A stretch of 64,000 bases of DNA, taken from contig JADJEF010000002.1 in NCBI GenBank assembly GCA_016702335.1, positions 124,001-188,000 on the forward strand, written 5' to 3'. The stretch comes from Rhodocyclaceae bacterium. Its GTDB lineage: Bacteria > Pseudomonadota > Gammaproteobacteria > Burkholderiales > Rhodocyclaceae. Shown piece after piece: positions 35,462 through 44,663 of the stretch. Numbering within the stretch: position 1 is the first letter of the stretch; each line of letters begins with the position of its first letter. The notes beneath the pieces were generated by a model that saw only the letters and a program-made list of their open reading frames with translations, was not told where the DNA came from and ran no database searches. The translations under genes and the position numbers were made by a program.

Positions 35462-37057
35462 GTGCGCATCAATCTTCCACTCAGACAGACGCTGGTACTT
35501 GGTGCCGCCTTGGGCATTTTGCTCCCGGCGATCATCTTCGCCGTCCTTGAGACGCGGACCAAGTTTGAAAGCGAGATCAGGCTTCGCGTGCTGGTGCCGA
35601 TGAACCAGTACGCCGACATGCTGGCCAGCGGGGCGGGGGTCGCCATCTGGAACATCGAAACCCAACTGGCTTCAGAGCTCATCGATACCGTATTGCGTAA
35701 TCCCGATGTGATCAAGGTCACGATCATCAATGAGAAGAAGCACGTTTTTTTGGAACGGAAGCGCGAGGCACCCGACGCGGACAAGCCTTTGCGCGAAGAG
35801 CGGGATATTTTCTATAACGGAGCCAAGGTCGGGCAACTGACGCTCGAGTACACCACCAGCAATGCCACGCGTGCCCTGCTTTCAGACATGCTCAGGCTGG
35901 CGGCGGCACTGCTCGCGCAAGTCATTTTTTCATTCGGTGCCATCTGGCTGCTGGTCGATCGCCGGCTGCTCGCCCCCTTGCAGTTCCTGCAGGACGGTGC
36001 CAAGCAGCTCGCACTGGGCAATCTTCAGAAATCAGTCAGCTTGCAGCGCAATGACGAGATCGGCAGCTTTTCGCGCGACCTGGACGCCATGCGTATCGAT
36101 ATTTCCGAACTGATCACCGAGCGCGATGCGAAAAATGAAGCGTTGAATGTCGAGCTCGCTGAACGTCGGCGTGCCGAAGAGGCCCTGGGGGAGCTCAATG
36201 CGACACTCGAACACCGCGTTGATGAGCGAACACGGGAATTGAGCAATGCCCTGAATCAGCTCACGGCGATGCAAGCAGAGCTGGTGCGCACGGAAAAAAT
36301 GTCGGCGCTGGGCTCGCTCGTCGCGGGGGTTTCTCATGAACTCAACACGCCCATCGGCAACAGCCTCACGGTGGCCAGCACGCTCGAAGCGAATGTGGAT
36401 ACATTCCAGGCCGGCATCGCCGGCGGCCTGACGCGCACCAAGCTTGACATGTTTATGGAGCAGACGCGTACCGGAGCAAAAATTCTGATGCGCAGCCTGA
36501 CCCACGCGGCCAACCTGGTCGCCAGTTTCAAGCAGGTTGCGGCCGACCAGACAAGCGAGCACAGGCGGGTATTCACCCTCAGCGAATGCACCGACGAACT
36601 GCTGCTGGTGCACGGCCCCACCTTGCGCAAGACTTCCCACACCGTGATCAGCCATGTGCCCGAAGGCATCCATATGGACAGCTTTCCGGGCCCCTTGGGC
36701 CAGGTGCTTACCAACCTGATCAACAATGCCATCATCCACGCCTTCGAGGGAATCGCAGCCGGCGAGATCGTGATCGAGGCAACGCCGGAAGGCGGGGGCT
36801 GGGTGACCATACGGGTGCGGGACAACGGCCGGGGAATTCCCGCCGAGCACGTCAAGCATGTGTTCGATCCGTTCTTTACCACCAAGCTCGGCCAGGGCGG
36901 GAGCGGGCTGGGGCTTTCCATTGTTTACAACATTGTCACCAGTTTGCTTGGTGGCGAAATTGTCGTGACCAGCACGCCTGGCGAGGGCACCTGCTTTACC
37001 TTGCGTATTCCTTGCGTCGCCCCGCAGAGTGATTCAGGGTCTTCTCGCCGACATTGA
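35462..37057 (+). CDS. Membrane sensor histidine kinase
   Basis: 531 residues from GTG. First helix LVLGAALGILLPAIIFAVL (10-28), periplasmic sensor region (about 30-140), second helix LRLAAALLAQVIFSFGAIWLL (143-163), HAMP (about 165-215), coiled coil (NATLEHRVDERTRELSNALN), then the kinase core. The H-box is GVSHELNTPIGN, the N-box NLINNAIIHAFEG, then DNGRGIPAEHVKHVFDPFFT and GLGLSIVYNIV. The large dimerisation loop after the H-box is atypical of simple HisKA proteins. It is downstream of an SBP_3 gene and probably reads its ligand; no response regulator is nearby. Confidence 0.87.
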   Translation: MRINLPLRQTLVLGAALGILLPAIIFAVLETRTKFESEIRLRVLVPMNQYADMLASGAGVAIWNIETQLASELIDTVLRNPDVIKVTIINEKKHVFLERKREAPDADKPLREERDIFYNGAKVGQLTLEYTTSNATRALLSDMLRLAAALLAQVIFSFGAIWLLVDRRLLAPLQFLQDGAKQLALGNLQKSVSLQRNDEIGSFSRDLDAMRIDISELITERDAKNEALNVELAERRRAEEALGELNATLEHRVDERTRELSNALNQLTAMQAELVRTEKMSALGSLVAGVSHELNTPIGNSLTVASTLEANVDTFQAGIAGGLTRTKLDMFMEQTRTGAKILMRSLTHAANLVASFKQVAADQTSEHRRVFTLSECTDELLLVHGPTLRKTSHTVISHVPEGIHMDSFPGPLGQVLTNLINNAIIHAFEGIAAGEIVIEATPEGGGWVTIRVRDNGRGIPAEHVKHVFDPFFTTKLGQGGSGLGLSIVYNIVTSLLGGEIVVTSTPGEGTCFTLRIPCVAPQSDSGSSRRH

Positions 37058-37103
37058 CATGGGCTTGCGCGGCGAGCCAGTCACGCAGAAGAGGGGATAG
37101 CGC

Positions 37104-38669
37104 ATGGATATCGGCGGCTACATTGATTACCACGCCCGCTTTCGCGGCGACCAGTTGGGCGTGGTGTTTGACGATCAACGGCTGAGCTGGCGAGCATTCA
37201 ATGTGCGCGTGGAAAGGCTTGCGGCGGCACTGCGTGCCTGTGGCGTCGTGACCGGTGACCGGGTTGCCACGGTGCTGGCCAATCATCTCGAACTGCTCGA
37301 CGTGTATTGGGCCTGCGCGCGCCTGGGTGCCGTGGCGGTGCCACTCTCGCCGCTGCTGATGAAAGATGGCCTGAGCAGTTTGCTGCGCGATGCGGCACCC
37401 AAGGTCGTCTTTGCCTCAGCGGCCACCGCCGCTCCGGTGGCCGCAGCCTGCGCGGAACTCGCGGGCAGCCCTGAGGCGATTGCCCATCGCGTGCTCGTGG
37501 ATGGCGACACCGACAGTTTTGTCGCCTACGATCGCTTTATTGCCGCCCCAATCGCCGTGTCACCAGCGCCGACTTGCGGAACGAGAGCAGACTATCCGCG
37601 TATCGACCCCGACTCGCTCTACAACATCATGTATACCAGCGGCACCACGGGTATGCCCAAGGGCATCATGATCACGCATCGGGTACGCGCCCTCTACGCC
37701 AGCCTGTTTGCCAATGCCTGGCGCATGACGCCGGAATCGGTCGTGCTGCACACCGGGGCCATTGTCTTCAACGGTGCTTTCCTCACCCTGCTGCCCGCTT
37801 TCGCGCTGGGCGCGACCTACATCCTGCACCGGCAGTTCACCGCCGAATCCTTTATCGAAACGGTGGCGCGCGAAAAGGTGACGCACACCTTCATGGTGCC
37901 GGCACAAATTGCCTCGGTACTCGCCAGCCCGTGCTTCTCGCCCGAGAAGCTGGCCAGTCTGCAAATGCTCGGCTCGGTCGGCGCGCCCCTGCCTGTCGCC
38001 CAGAAAGACAAGCTCGAAGCGCTGCTGCCCGGACGCTTCCATGAGCTCTACGGCCTGACCGAAGGCATCATGACCATTCTCGACAAGCGCGACGTGATCA
38101 AGAAACGTGGCTCGGTTGGCCCGCCCATGCCTTACACCGAGATGCGTATTGTCAGTGAAGCGGGCAAGGACTTGCCGCCCGGCGAGGTTGGCGAAATCGT
38201 CGCGCGTGGCCCGCTGCTCATGGCCGGTTATTACCAGCGCCCGGATCTCACCGCCGCTGCGGTGCTCGACGGCTGGCTCTACACCGGCGATCTGGGTTTT
38301 CTTGATGCCGATGGCTACCTGTTTCTGGTCGATCGCAAGAAAGACATGATCGACACGGGCGGGGTCAAGGTCTATCCCCGCGATATTGAAGAGGTCATTG
38401 CCCGCCACCCGGCCGTGCAGGAGGCGGTAGTGTTCGGCATACCCGACGCGAAGTGGGGCGAGACCCCGGTGGCGGCGGTGCAACTGATTGCCGGAACAAG
38501 CCTCAACGCGGAAGCCCTGCAGGGTTGGATCAACGAACGCGTCGCGGCACGCTACCAGCGCGTCAGCAAGGTTGATCTGGTGGCGAACTTTCCGCGCAAT
38601 GCCGCCGGCAAGGTGCTCAAGCGCGAATTGCGCGACGTTTACTGGCAGAATCAGGAAAACAAGATTTAA
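37104..38669 (+). CDS. AMP-dependent acyl-CoA ligase/synthetase
   Basis: Activates a carboxylic acid to its CoA thioester via an acyl-adenylate. 521 residues. Motifs: YTSGTTGMPKGIMITH (P-loop, about residue 178), YGLTEGIMT, YTGDLGFLDADGYLFLVDRK, DTGGVKVYPRDIEEVIARHP, and the catalytic Lys in PRNAAGKVLKRELRD. Substrate specificity is unclear; the adjacent TRAP transporter suggests the substrate is imported as a carboxylate. The stretch IAVSPAPTCGTR just before the P-loop strand comes from dispersed repeat copy 6 and lengthens a surface loop. It precedes dctQ by 18 bases, so it is in the same operon as the transporter. Confidence 0.9.
   Translation: MDIGGYIDYHARFRGDQLGVVFDDQRLSWRAFNVRVERLAAALRACGVVTGDRVATVLANHLELLDVYWACARLGAVAVPLSPLLMKDGLSSLLRDAAPKVVFASAATAAPVAAACAELAGSPEAIAHRVLVDGDTDSFVAYDRFIAAPIAVSPAPTCGTRADYPRIDPDSLYNIMYTSGTTGMPKGIMITHRVRALYASLFANAWRMTPESVVLHTGAIVFNGAFLTLLPAFALGATYILHRQFTAESFIETVAREKVTHTFMVPAQIASVLASPCFSPEKLASLQMLGSVGAPLPVAQKDKLEALLPGRFHELYGLTEGIMTILDKRDVIKKRGSVGPPMPYTEMRIVSEAGKDLPPGEVGEIVARGPLLMAGYYQRPDLTAAAVLDGWLYTGDLGFLDADGYLFLVDRKKDMIDTGGVKVYPRDIEEVIARHPAVQEAVVFGIPDAKWGETPVAAVQLIAGTSLNAEALQGWINERVAARYQRVSKVDLVANFPRNAAGKVLKRELRDVYWQNQENKI
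37553..37581 (+). repeat. Dispersed 30-bp repeat, copy 6 (in acyl-CoA ligase)
   Basis: The closest copy to consensus: ATCGCCGTGTCACCAGCGCC followed by GACTTGCGGAA, sense to the gene. Read as IAVSPAPTCGT, about 25 residues before the AMP-binding P-loop. Confidence 0.9.
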
Positions 38670-38687
38670 CCCGGAGGACGTGTCCCC

Positions 38688-39332
38688 ATGGAGGGATTGC
38701 TGAAATTTTCGCGCTTCATCGACGGCCTGACAGATCGCCTGGGGCGCAGCCTGACCTGGCTGATTCTGGTCGCCACGCTGATCAGCGCCGGCAATGCCAT
38801 TGTGCGCAAGCTGTTTGACTGGAGCTCGAATGCGCTGCTCGAAGCGCAGTGGTATCTGTTTGCGGCGGTCTTCATGCTGGGTTCTGGCTACGCCTTTCTC
38901 AAAAACGCCCATGTGCGCATCGACTTCATCTCGAATCGCCTTTCTGCAAAAACCCGCAACTGGGTCGATGTGCTCGGCATCGTTGTGTTCATCTTTCCCC
39001 TGTGCGCGATCCTGATCAAGATTTCCTGGCCGCTGTTCGTCAACGCCTGGAGCAGCGGCGAGATGTCGCAAAACGCCGGCGGTCTGATCCGTTGGCCGGT
39101 GATGCTGCTCATTCCGCTGGGTTTCGCCCTGCTTATGGTGCAAGGCCTGTCGGAGCTGATCAAGCGCGTCGCCTTTCTGCGGGGGGCGGGGCCCGACAGC
39201 ATCGGCCACGGCGGCCACGAGGGCGATGTCAACCCGGAACTGGTCGCCCAGATTGACGAGTTTGTTGCGCATGAGCCCGCTGCCAGGGGCGTGATTGCGG
39301 TGCACGAGCGCGATAGCCTGGGGAAACGCTAA
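38688..39332 (+). CDS. TRAP transporter small membrane subunit (DctQ)
   Basis: 214 residues with four membrane helices in the DctQ pattern: LTWLILVATLISAGNAIV, LLEAQWYLFAAVFMLGSGYA, VDVLGIVVFIFPLCAILIK, WPVMLLIPLGFALLMVQGLS. The conserved AHVRIDFI-like region is KNAHVRIDFISNRLS. The C-terminus (about 40 residues after RVAFLRGAGP) is longer than usual. RBS GGAGG upstream. Partner of the large subunit, whose ATG overlaps this stop by one base. Function: sodium-coupled uptake of a carboxylate delivered by the binding protein. Confidence 0.92.
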   Translation: MEGLLKFSRFIDGLTDRLGRSLTWLILVATLISAGNAIVRKLFDWSSNALLEAQWYLFAAVFMLGSGYAFLKNAHVRIDFISNRLSAKTRNWVDVLGIVVFIFPLCAILIKISWPLFVNAWSSGEMSQNAGGLIRWPVMLLIPLGFALLMVQGLSELIKRVAFLRGAGPDSIGHGGHEGDVNPELVAQIDEFVAHEPAARGVIAVHERDSLGKR

Positions 39333-41176
39333 TGGAATTCATTGCCCAGCACTTCGTGCCGCTGATGTTCGGCGGCCTGCTCGTTTTCCTGCTCACCGGG
39401 TTTCCGGTGGCCTTTGCTCTGGCCGCTACCGGGCTTTTCTTCGGCTTTCTGGGTATGGAAGCGGGCATGTTCCCGCCCGCGCTGTTCCAGGCACTGCCGC
39501 TGCGCATCTTCGGCATCATGCAGAACGACACGCTGCTGGCTATCCCGTTCTTCACCTTCATGGGCATCATTCTTGAGCGCTCGGGCATGGCGGAGGATTT
39601 GCTGGAAACGGTCGGCCAGGTCTTCGGCCCGGTGCGTGGCGGCCTGGCGCTGGCGGTCATCTTTGTCGGCGCGTTGCTGGCCGCCACCACGGGCGTGGTC
39701 GCCGCGGCGGTCATCAGCATGGGACTGATTTCGCTGCCCATCATGCTGCGCTACGGCTATAACCGGACCATCGCCACCGGCGTGATTACTGCGTCCGGTA
39801 CGCTGGCGCAGGCGATTCCACCCTCGCTGGTACTCATCGTCATGGCCGACCAGCTCGGGCGCTCGGTGGGTGACATGTATGCCGGCGGGCTGGTCCCCGG
39901 CCTGATGCTGGTCGGCCTGTATGCGCTGTTTGTCATTGTCGTGGCGATCGTCAAGCCCGCCTGGGTGCCGGCACTACCGCCGGAAGCGCGCATTTACAAA
40001 GAGGCCAATGGTTCCTCGGGACACAAGTCGCTGCTCGTACTGCTGATGGTCGCCGCTGCGGCAGGCAGTGCCTGGTCACAGGTTCATGACGAGCTGATGC
40101 GCGGCTGGACCGGACGCGAGCTGCCCGCACCGGGCGATGAGATCCTGATCATGTCGATGACGGTCGCGTCCTTCGTCGCGTTCGGACTGGCACTGGCCAA
40201 TAAGGTGACCGGCATGGGGTTGCTCTCCAAGCTCTCGGAGCGCGTGACGTTTGTGCTGATCCCGCCGCTGGTGCTCATCTTTCTCGTGCTTGGCACCATC
40301 TTTCTGGGCATCGCCACGCCGACCGAAGGCGGTGCCATGGGGGCCCTGGGTGCTTTCCTCATGGCCCTTGGCAAGCGCCGGCTCACGTTGCCCCTGCTCC
40401 GTGAGGCGCTGGACAACACTACCCGGTTGTCCTGCTTCGTGCTCTTCATTCTGATCGGCTCGACGGTGTTCTCGTTCACCTTCAACGCCGCCGACGGGCA
40501 CCTCTTCGTCGAGCATCTGTTCGACAAAATGCCGGGTGGGGCGCTGGGCTTCCTGATCATCGTGAATCTGCTGATCTTCGTGCTTGGCATGTTCATCGAC
40601 TTTTTCGAGATTGCCTTCATCGTCATCCCGTTGCTGGCACCCGTTGCCGCCAAGATACTGCCCGAGCTCTTACCGCCGGGCGCCGATGCGCTGATCTGGT
40701 TCGGCGTGATCATTGCAATGAACCTGCAAACCTCGTTCCTGACACCGCCCTTTGGTTTTGCCCTCTTTTACCTGCGCAGTGTCGCCGCCAAGAGCGACTA
40801 CAACGACCGGGTCACGGGCGAGCGGATTCCGGCAGTGCAAACCGCGCAGATTTACAAGGGTGCCATCGCCTTCATCGTGCTGCAACTCATGATGGTGGTG
40901 GCGGTGATCGCTTATCCCAACCTAGTGCTCGACAGCCTGGAAAACACCAAGGCGGTGAATGTCGAGGACATCGATTTGCAGACTGCGCCCGGCGGCTATG
41001 GCGATGCGGGTGATTCAGGCTACGGCGATGAACAGAAGCCCGGCGACCCGGCAGCAGATGCCGTGACTGCCGACAAGGAAAGCAACGCAGTGACGGAAGA
41101 CAAGGCCAGCCAGGACGATGACCCGGGCGCTGCGCTGCTGCGCGAAATGGAAGAGGAAGCGACAAAGCGTCAATAG
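39332..41176 (+). CDS. TRAP transporter large permease (DctM)
   Basis: 614 residues, about 14 predicted helices. Typical motifs: LTGFPVAFALAATGLFFGFL, NDTLLAIPFFTFMGIILERS, LLAATTGVVAAAVISMGLIS, GTLAQAIPPSLVLIVMADQL, LGTIFLGIATPTEGGAMGAL. Longer than the usual 430 residues because a loop (about 210-290) is expanded by hydrophilic and hydrophobic insertions and the C-terminus carries about 70 acidic residues (DSGYGDEQKPGDPAADAVTA and the following stretch). This extended form occurs in the TAXI-like/large-substrate DctM group. One-base overlap with dctQ. Confidence 0.92.
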   Translation: MEFIAQHFVPLMFGGLLVFLLTGFPVAFALAATGLFFGFLGMEAGMFPPALFQALPLRIFGIMQNDTLLAIPFFTFMGIILERSGMAEDLLETVGQVFGPVRGGLALAVIFVGALLAATTGVVAAAVISMGLISLPIMLRYGYNRTIATGVITASGTLAQAIPPSLVLIVMADQLGRSVGDMYAGGLVPGLMLVGLYALFVIVVAIVKPAWVPALPPEARIYKEANGSSGHKSLLVLLMVAAAAGSAWSQVHDELMRGWTGRELPAPGDEILIMSMTVASFVAFGLALANKVTGMGLLSKLSERVTFVLIPPLVLIFLVLGTIFLGIATPTEGGAMGALGAFLMALGKRRLTLPLLREALDNTTRLSCFVLFILIGSTVFSFTFNAADGHLFVEHLFDKMPGGALGFLIIVNLLIFVLGMFIDFFEIAFIVIPLLAPVAAKILPELLPPGADALIWFGVIIAMNLQTSFLTPPFGFALFYLRSVAAKSDYNDRVTGERIPAVQTAQIYKGAIAFIVLQLMMVVAVIAYPNLVLDSLENTKAVNVEDIDLQTAPGGYGDAGDSGYGDEQKPGDPAADAVTADKESNAVTEDKASQDDDPGAALLREMEEEATKRQ

Positions 41177-41195
41177 CCGTACCGATGTAGCAAGC

Positions 41196-41240
41196 GTCCG
41201 GGAACTGTGCCCGGACATCCCGACCCGCCGCGTCTGCGGC
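41196..41240 (+). promoter_or_regulatory. Two intercistronic hairpins between dctM and dctP
   Basis: GTCCGGG-7-CCCGGAC (41196-41216) and GCCGC-4-GCGGC (41227-41240) lie in the 94-base gap ahead of the binding-protein gene. Such stems often protect or partially terminate mRNA so that the binding protein is made in excess over its permease. No T-run follows either, so they are unlikely to be strong terminators. Confidence 0.55.
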
Positions 41241-41270
41241 ACGTGAGTACAACCAAGGAGACAGATCACA

Positions 41271-42356
41271 ATGGAACGTCGTAAATTTCTTACCGCCGGC
41301 GCCGGCATGGCCGGCATTCTGGCGGCCGGTGCCGCCCCAGCCGTGCATGCCCAGCAAGCAAATCTGCGTTGGCGCCTTGCCTCCAGCTTTCCCAAGGCCC
41401 TGGATACGATCTACGGCGGCGCCGAAGAATTCGCCAAAAAAGTGAAAGAGCTTTCGGGCGGCAAGTTTGAAATTTCGGTGCATGCCGGCGGCGAGCTGAT
41501 GCCCCCCTTTGGCGTGGTGGACGGCATTCAGCAGGGCACCGTCGAAATGGCGCACACGGCACCCTACTATTTCTTTGGCAAAGACGATACTTTCGCACTC
41601 GACTGCGCCGTTCCCTTTGGCCTCAACTCGCGCCAGATGACAGCGTGGATGTTTGAAGGCAACGGGCTCAAGCTGTTCCGCGAGTTCTACGCACAGTACG
41701 ACATCATCAACTTCCCGCTCGGCAACACCGGCGCGCAGATGGGCGGCTGGTATCGCAAGCCGGTCAAGTCGCTGGCCGACATCAAGGGCATGAAGATGCG
41801 CATCGGCGGCTTCGGTGGCAAGGTGCTCTCGGCCATTGGCGGCGTGCCGCAGAATATCCCCGGCGGCGAAATCTATCAGGCGCTGGAAAAGGGCACCATC
41901 GACGCTACCGAGTGGGTCGGCCCGTATGACGACCAGAAGCTGGGCTTCTATAAGGTGGCCAAGAACTACGTCTATCCGGCCTGGTGGGAGGGTGGGCCGC
42001 AACTCGTGCTCTACGTCAATAGCAAGGCGTTCGCCGGTCTGTCGGCAGAGAACAAGGCCATTATCGAGGCGGCCTCCGCCTGGGCGCACGTGGACATGCA
42101 GGCCAAGTACGACGGCCGTAACCCGCGCGCGCTCAAGGAGTTGGTCGGCCAGGGCGTCAAGCTCCAGCGCATGCCCAAGGATGTGATGGAGGCCGCGTTC
42201 AAGGCCTCACAGGATTTGTACGCTGACCTTTCCGGAAAAAACCCGCACTGGAAGAAAATCTACGCTGACTTCGAAGCCTTCCGGCGCGACCAGAACCAGT
42301 GGTTCCGCTTTTCGGAAATGGGCTTTGACAGCTTCATGCAGGCGCAGAAGCTCTAG
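41271..42356 (+). CDS. TRAP transporter solute-binding protein (DctP/TakP-like)
   Basis: 361 residues with a Tat-type signal (ERRKFLTAGAGMAGILAAGA, twin arginine RR at residues 3-4). The mature part is a DctP fold: RWRLASSFPKALDTIYGGAE, GGELMPPFGVVDGIQQGTVE, conserved substrate-Arg region MKMRIGGFGGKVLSAIGG, EIYQALEKGTIDATEWVGPY. TakP-like features suggest a 2-oxoacid, aromatic acid or similar carboxylate. Third component of the transporter begun at 38688, with the acyl-CoA ligase in the same strand run. RBS AAGGAG. A rho-independent terminator follows. Confidence 0.92.
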   Translation: MERRKFLTAGAGMAGILAAGAAPAVHAQQANLRWRLASSFPKALDTIYGGAEEFAKKVKELSGGKFEISVHAGGELMPPFGVVDGIQQGTVEMAHTAPYYFFGKDDTFALDCAVPFGLNSRQMTAWMFEGNGLKLFREFYAQYDIINFPLGNTGAQMGGWYRKPVKSLADIKGMKMRIGGFGGKVLSAIGGVPQNIPGGEIYQALEKGTIDATEWVGPYDDQKLGFYKVAKNYVYPAWWEGGPQLVLYVNSKAFAGLSAENKAIIEAASAWAHVDMQAKYDGRNPRALKELVGQGVKLQRMPKDVMEAAFKASQDLYADLSGKNPHWKKIYADFEAFRRDQNQWFRFSEMGFDSFMQAQKL

Positions 42357-42377
42357 CTACGTTGCGCTAACCGCGCC

Positions 42378-42420
42378 GCAAAAACGCCTGCCCCTTTGTC
42401 ATGTGGGCGGGCGTTTTTGC
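42378..42420 (+). terminator. Rho-independent terminator after TRAP operon
   Basis: Stem GCAAAAACGCCTGCCC paired with GGGCGGGCGTTTTTGC (one T-G wobble), 11-base loop, 22 bases after the dctP stop. The A-run and T-run flanks make it bidirectional, also suitable for the opposing pmbA gene. Confidence 0.85.
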
Positions 42421-42431
42421 TTAGCCATTCT

Positions 42432-42460
42432 CCCAAGTCGGCGCTGGCAAGACGGCGATT
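42432..42460 (-). repeat. Dispersed 30-bp repeat, copy 7 (intergenic)
   Basis: Minus orientation, AATCGCCGTCTTGCCAGCGC then CGACTTGGGA, between the TRAP terminator and the 3' end of pmbA. In no gene. Confidence 0.8.
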
Positions 42461-42573
42461 TATGGAACGAAAGCCCGGGCGATGGCATGAAGCGCACCGC
42501 TATCCGCTATCCGTCGTTGGCACGCGCGCGACCCCAGCGTGAATCGAAGACTTGGCCGCCGCCGGGTAACTGC

Positions 42574-43971
42574 TCAGTTACCGGCGATGGTCATTTGGCC
42601 AAGCAGAATCGAGCCCACCTGCTTCGAGCCACGGTCCAGAATGTCATTGCCCACGGCTTCTATGCCCAGGAACATATCGCGCAGATTGCCGGCAATGGTG
42701 ATTTCTTCGACCGGGTAGGCAATCTCGCCATTCTCGACCCAGTAGCCGGCGGCGCCGCGTGAATAATCGCCGGTGACGTAATTGACTCCCTGACCCAGCA
42801 ACTCGGTCACCAGCAGGCCTCGCCCCATTTGCTTGATCAACCCGGCCAGATCGTGCTCGCCTGATTTGACCAGCAGGTTGTGCGAACCACCGGCATTACC
42901 CGTGGTCGGCATGCCCAGCTTGCGCCCCGAGTACGTCGACAGAAAATAGCCCTCGACCACGCCATCCTTCACTACCTCGCGGTTTTTGGTGGCGACACCG
43001 TCGTCGTCAAAGGGCGACGAGGCCATGGCACCCTTCAGGTGAGGCCGTTCGCTGATCTGCATGAATGACGGAAACACCGGCTTGCCCAGCGAATCAAGCA
43101 GGAACGTGGTCTTGCGATACAGCGCGCCGCCCGAGACTGCCTGAACGAAACTGCCGATAAGGCCGGCCGCGAGCGTGGCCTCGAAAATCACCGGGCACTT
43201 GCGCGTCTTGAGTTTGCGCGCACCCATGCGCGCCAGCGCCCGCCGTGCCGCGTAATCGCCAATCCGCTCAGGCGCAGGAAACAGCGCCGGGTTGCGTTGC
43301 GAGACATACCAGTCGTCGCGCTGCATGTCGCTGCCGTCGGCTTTGCGCCCGGCAATCACCGAGCAGGAAATATAGTGGCGCGAGGTGGAAAACCCACCCA
43401 TGAAACCCAGACTATTGGCCGAGATGAAATGCGCCTGCTGCCCTGATACGGTCGCACCTTCGGAGTTGCGGATCAGCGGGCTGACATCAAAGGCCCCCTG
43501 TTCGCAGCGCCGGGCCAGCACGATGAGCTCTTCCACCGGCAGGGTCCAGGGGTGGAACAGGTCGAGCTCCATGCCCTTGGTCGCGAGCAGCTTTTTCTCA
43601 GGCAAGCCAGCGCACGGATCTTCGGCCGTGAAGCGGGCAATAGCCAGCGCCGCATCGACGCTGGCACGCACGGCGTTGGCCGAGAAGTCGGAGCTGCTGG
43701 CATGGCCGCGCCGCTGCCCCAGATAAACGCTGACGCCCAAGCCTTTGTCACGGTTGTACTCGAGCGTGTCGACCTCTTGCCGGCGCACCGTCACGGACTG
43801 TCCGTAACCCTCGGAGACATCGACCTCGCAGGCGCTAGCACCCTGCGTTCGTGCGTAATCGAGGGTGTCCCGAGCCAGTTGTTTGAGCTCTGCGGCACTG
43901 TGACTGAAGCCGACAGAGGTTGCGGCACGGGTTGCCGTGGCAGATTTGGCAGATTTGGCGAGCTTGCTCAT
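42574..43971 (-). CDS. pmbA: Metalloprotease PmbA/TldE
   Basis: Subunit of the TldD/TldE metalloprotease complex that cleaves unfolded peptides and matures microcin or modified peptides. 465 residues from ATG 43971; the TTG four codons upstream is less likely. Motifs: VTVRRQEVDTLEYNRDKGLG, SGGALYRKTTFLLDSLGK, SSPFDDDGVATKNREVVKDG, MPTTGNAGGSHNLLV, GVNYVTGDYSRGAAGYWVEN. TldE lacks the zinc HExxxH, which is in TldD (not in this window). It is divergent from darP by 15 bases, the usual Proteobacterial arrangement. Confidence 0.95.
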   Translation of the reverse strand: MSKLAKSAKSATATRAATSVGFSHSAAELKQLARDTLDYARTQGASACEVDVSEGYGQSVTVRRQEVDTLEYNRDKGLGVSVYLGQRRGHASSSDFSANAVRASVDAALAIARFTAEDPCAGLPEKKLLATKGMELDLFHPWTLPVEELIVLARRCEQGAFDVSPLIRNSEGATVSGQQAHFISANSLGFMGGFSTSRHYISCSVIAGRKADGSDMQRDDWYVSQRNPALFPAPERIGDYAARRALARMGARKLKTRKCPVIFEATLAAGLIGSFVQAVSGGALYRKTTFLLDSLGKPVFPSFMQISERPHLKGAMASSPFDDDGVATKNREVVKDGVVEGYFLSTYSGRKLGMPTTGNAGGSHNLLVKSGEHDLAGLIKQMGRGLLVTELLGQGVNYVTGDYSRGAAGYWVENGEIAYPVEEITIAGNLRDMFLGIEAVGNDILDRGSKQVGSILLGQMTIAGN

Positions 43972-43986
43972 GCGAGAATTCAACCC

Positions 43987-44586
43987 ATGAAGAAAGTGCG
44001 CATGTTACCCGCGGAACTCGCGAAGAACGCCAGCGTCGGCCCGCTCGACGAAGACGGCGTCCCTATCTATGACGGCCCCAGCAAAACGCAGCTCAAGCGT
44101 GAGTCGGCGGCGCTGCAAAACCTGGGCGCGGCGCTCGTTGAGCTACCTGCTGATCGGCTGAAGAAGATCGATATGCCGGAGAACCTTTTGGTGGCGCTAC
44201 TCGATACCCAGCGCATACACGCTCACGGCGCACGCAAACGCCAGATGCAGCTGGTGGGCAAGCTCATGCGCGGTGTCGACCCGGTGCCGTTGCAAGAGGC
44301 CATCGACGTGGTCAAGGGCATCTCGGCGCAGGCCAAAGCGGGCCAGCAGCGCCTGGAGAAATTGCGCCAGCGCATCATGGCTAGTGATGGCGAGTTCGCC
44401 AACCTGGCCAATGATTTCCCGCAGGCGGATCTTCAGCAATTGCGCCAGTTGCGCCGCAATGCGCTCAAGGAAATCGAGCAGAGCAAGCCGCCGCGCGCTT
44501 ACCGCGAACTGTTTCGCCAGTTGCGTGACTTGGTCGAAGGTCCGCAAGTCGGCGCTGGTGACACGGCGATTGACGAACCCGAATGA
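43987..44586 (+). CDS. darP: Ribosome assembly protein DarP (YjgA/DUF615)
   Basis: 199 residues; DarP assists late 50S ribosomal subunit maturation. Family motifs: DGPSKTQLKRESAALQNLGA, LPADRLKKIDMPENLLVALL, HGARKRQMQLVGKLMR, RALKEIEQ-like RRNALKEIEQSKPPRAYREL. ATG at 43987. The extreme C-terminus EGPQVGAGDTAIDEPE is not family-like: it is encoded by antisense repeat copy 8, which has added about 15 residues to the tail. Confidence 0.93.
   Translation: MKKVRMLPAELAKNASVGPLDEDGVPIYDGPSKTQLKRESAALQNLGAALVELPADRLKKIDMPENLLVALLDTQRIHAHGARKRQMQLVGKLMRGVDPVPLQEAIDVVKGISAQAKAGQQRLEKLRQRIMASDGEFANLANDFPQADLQQLRQLRRNALKEIEQSKPPRAYRELFRQLRDLVEGPQVGAGDTAIDEPE
44541..44571 (-). repeat. Dispersed 30-bp repeat, copy 8 (3' end of darP)
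   Basis: Antisense to darP. ATCGCCGTGTCACCAGCGCC then GACTTGCGGA, coding PQVGAGDTAI near the C-terminus just before the stop codon at 44584. Confidence 0.9.
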
Positions 44587-44663
44587 CGCATTTGACTTCT
44601 CGTTGCTTTCAGGTTGTGCAAGTCTGAAAAGCGGGTGCTTGCGCCCGGCGAAAAGGTAAATAG

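Noticed and set aside
37560..39305. 581-codon open frame on the minus strand
   Set aside because: Antisense to the acyl-CoA ligase and dctQ, His/Gln/Arg-rich composition typical of shadow frames in high-GC DNA.
40887..42089. 400-codon open frame on the minus strand
   Set aside because: Antisense to dctM and dctP; no recognisable domains.
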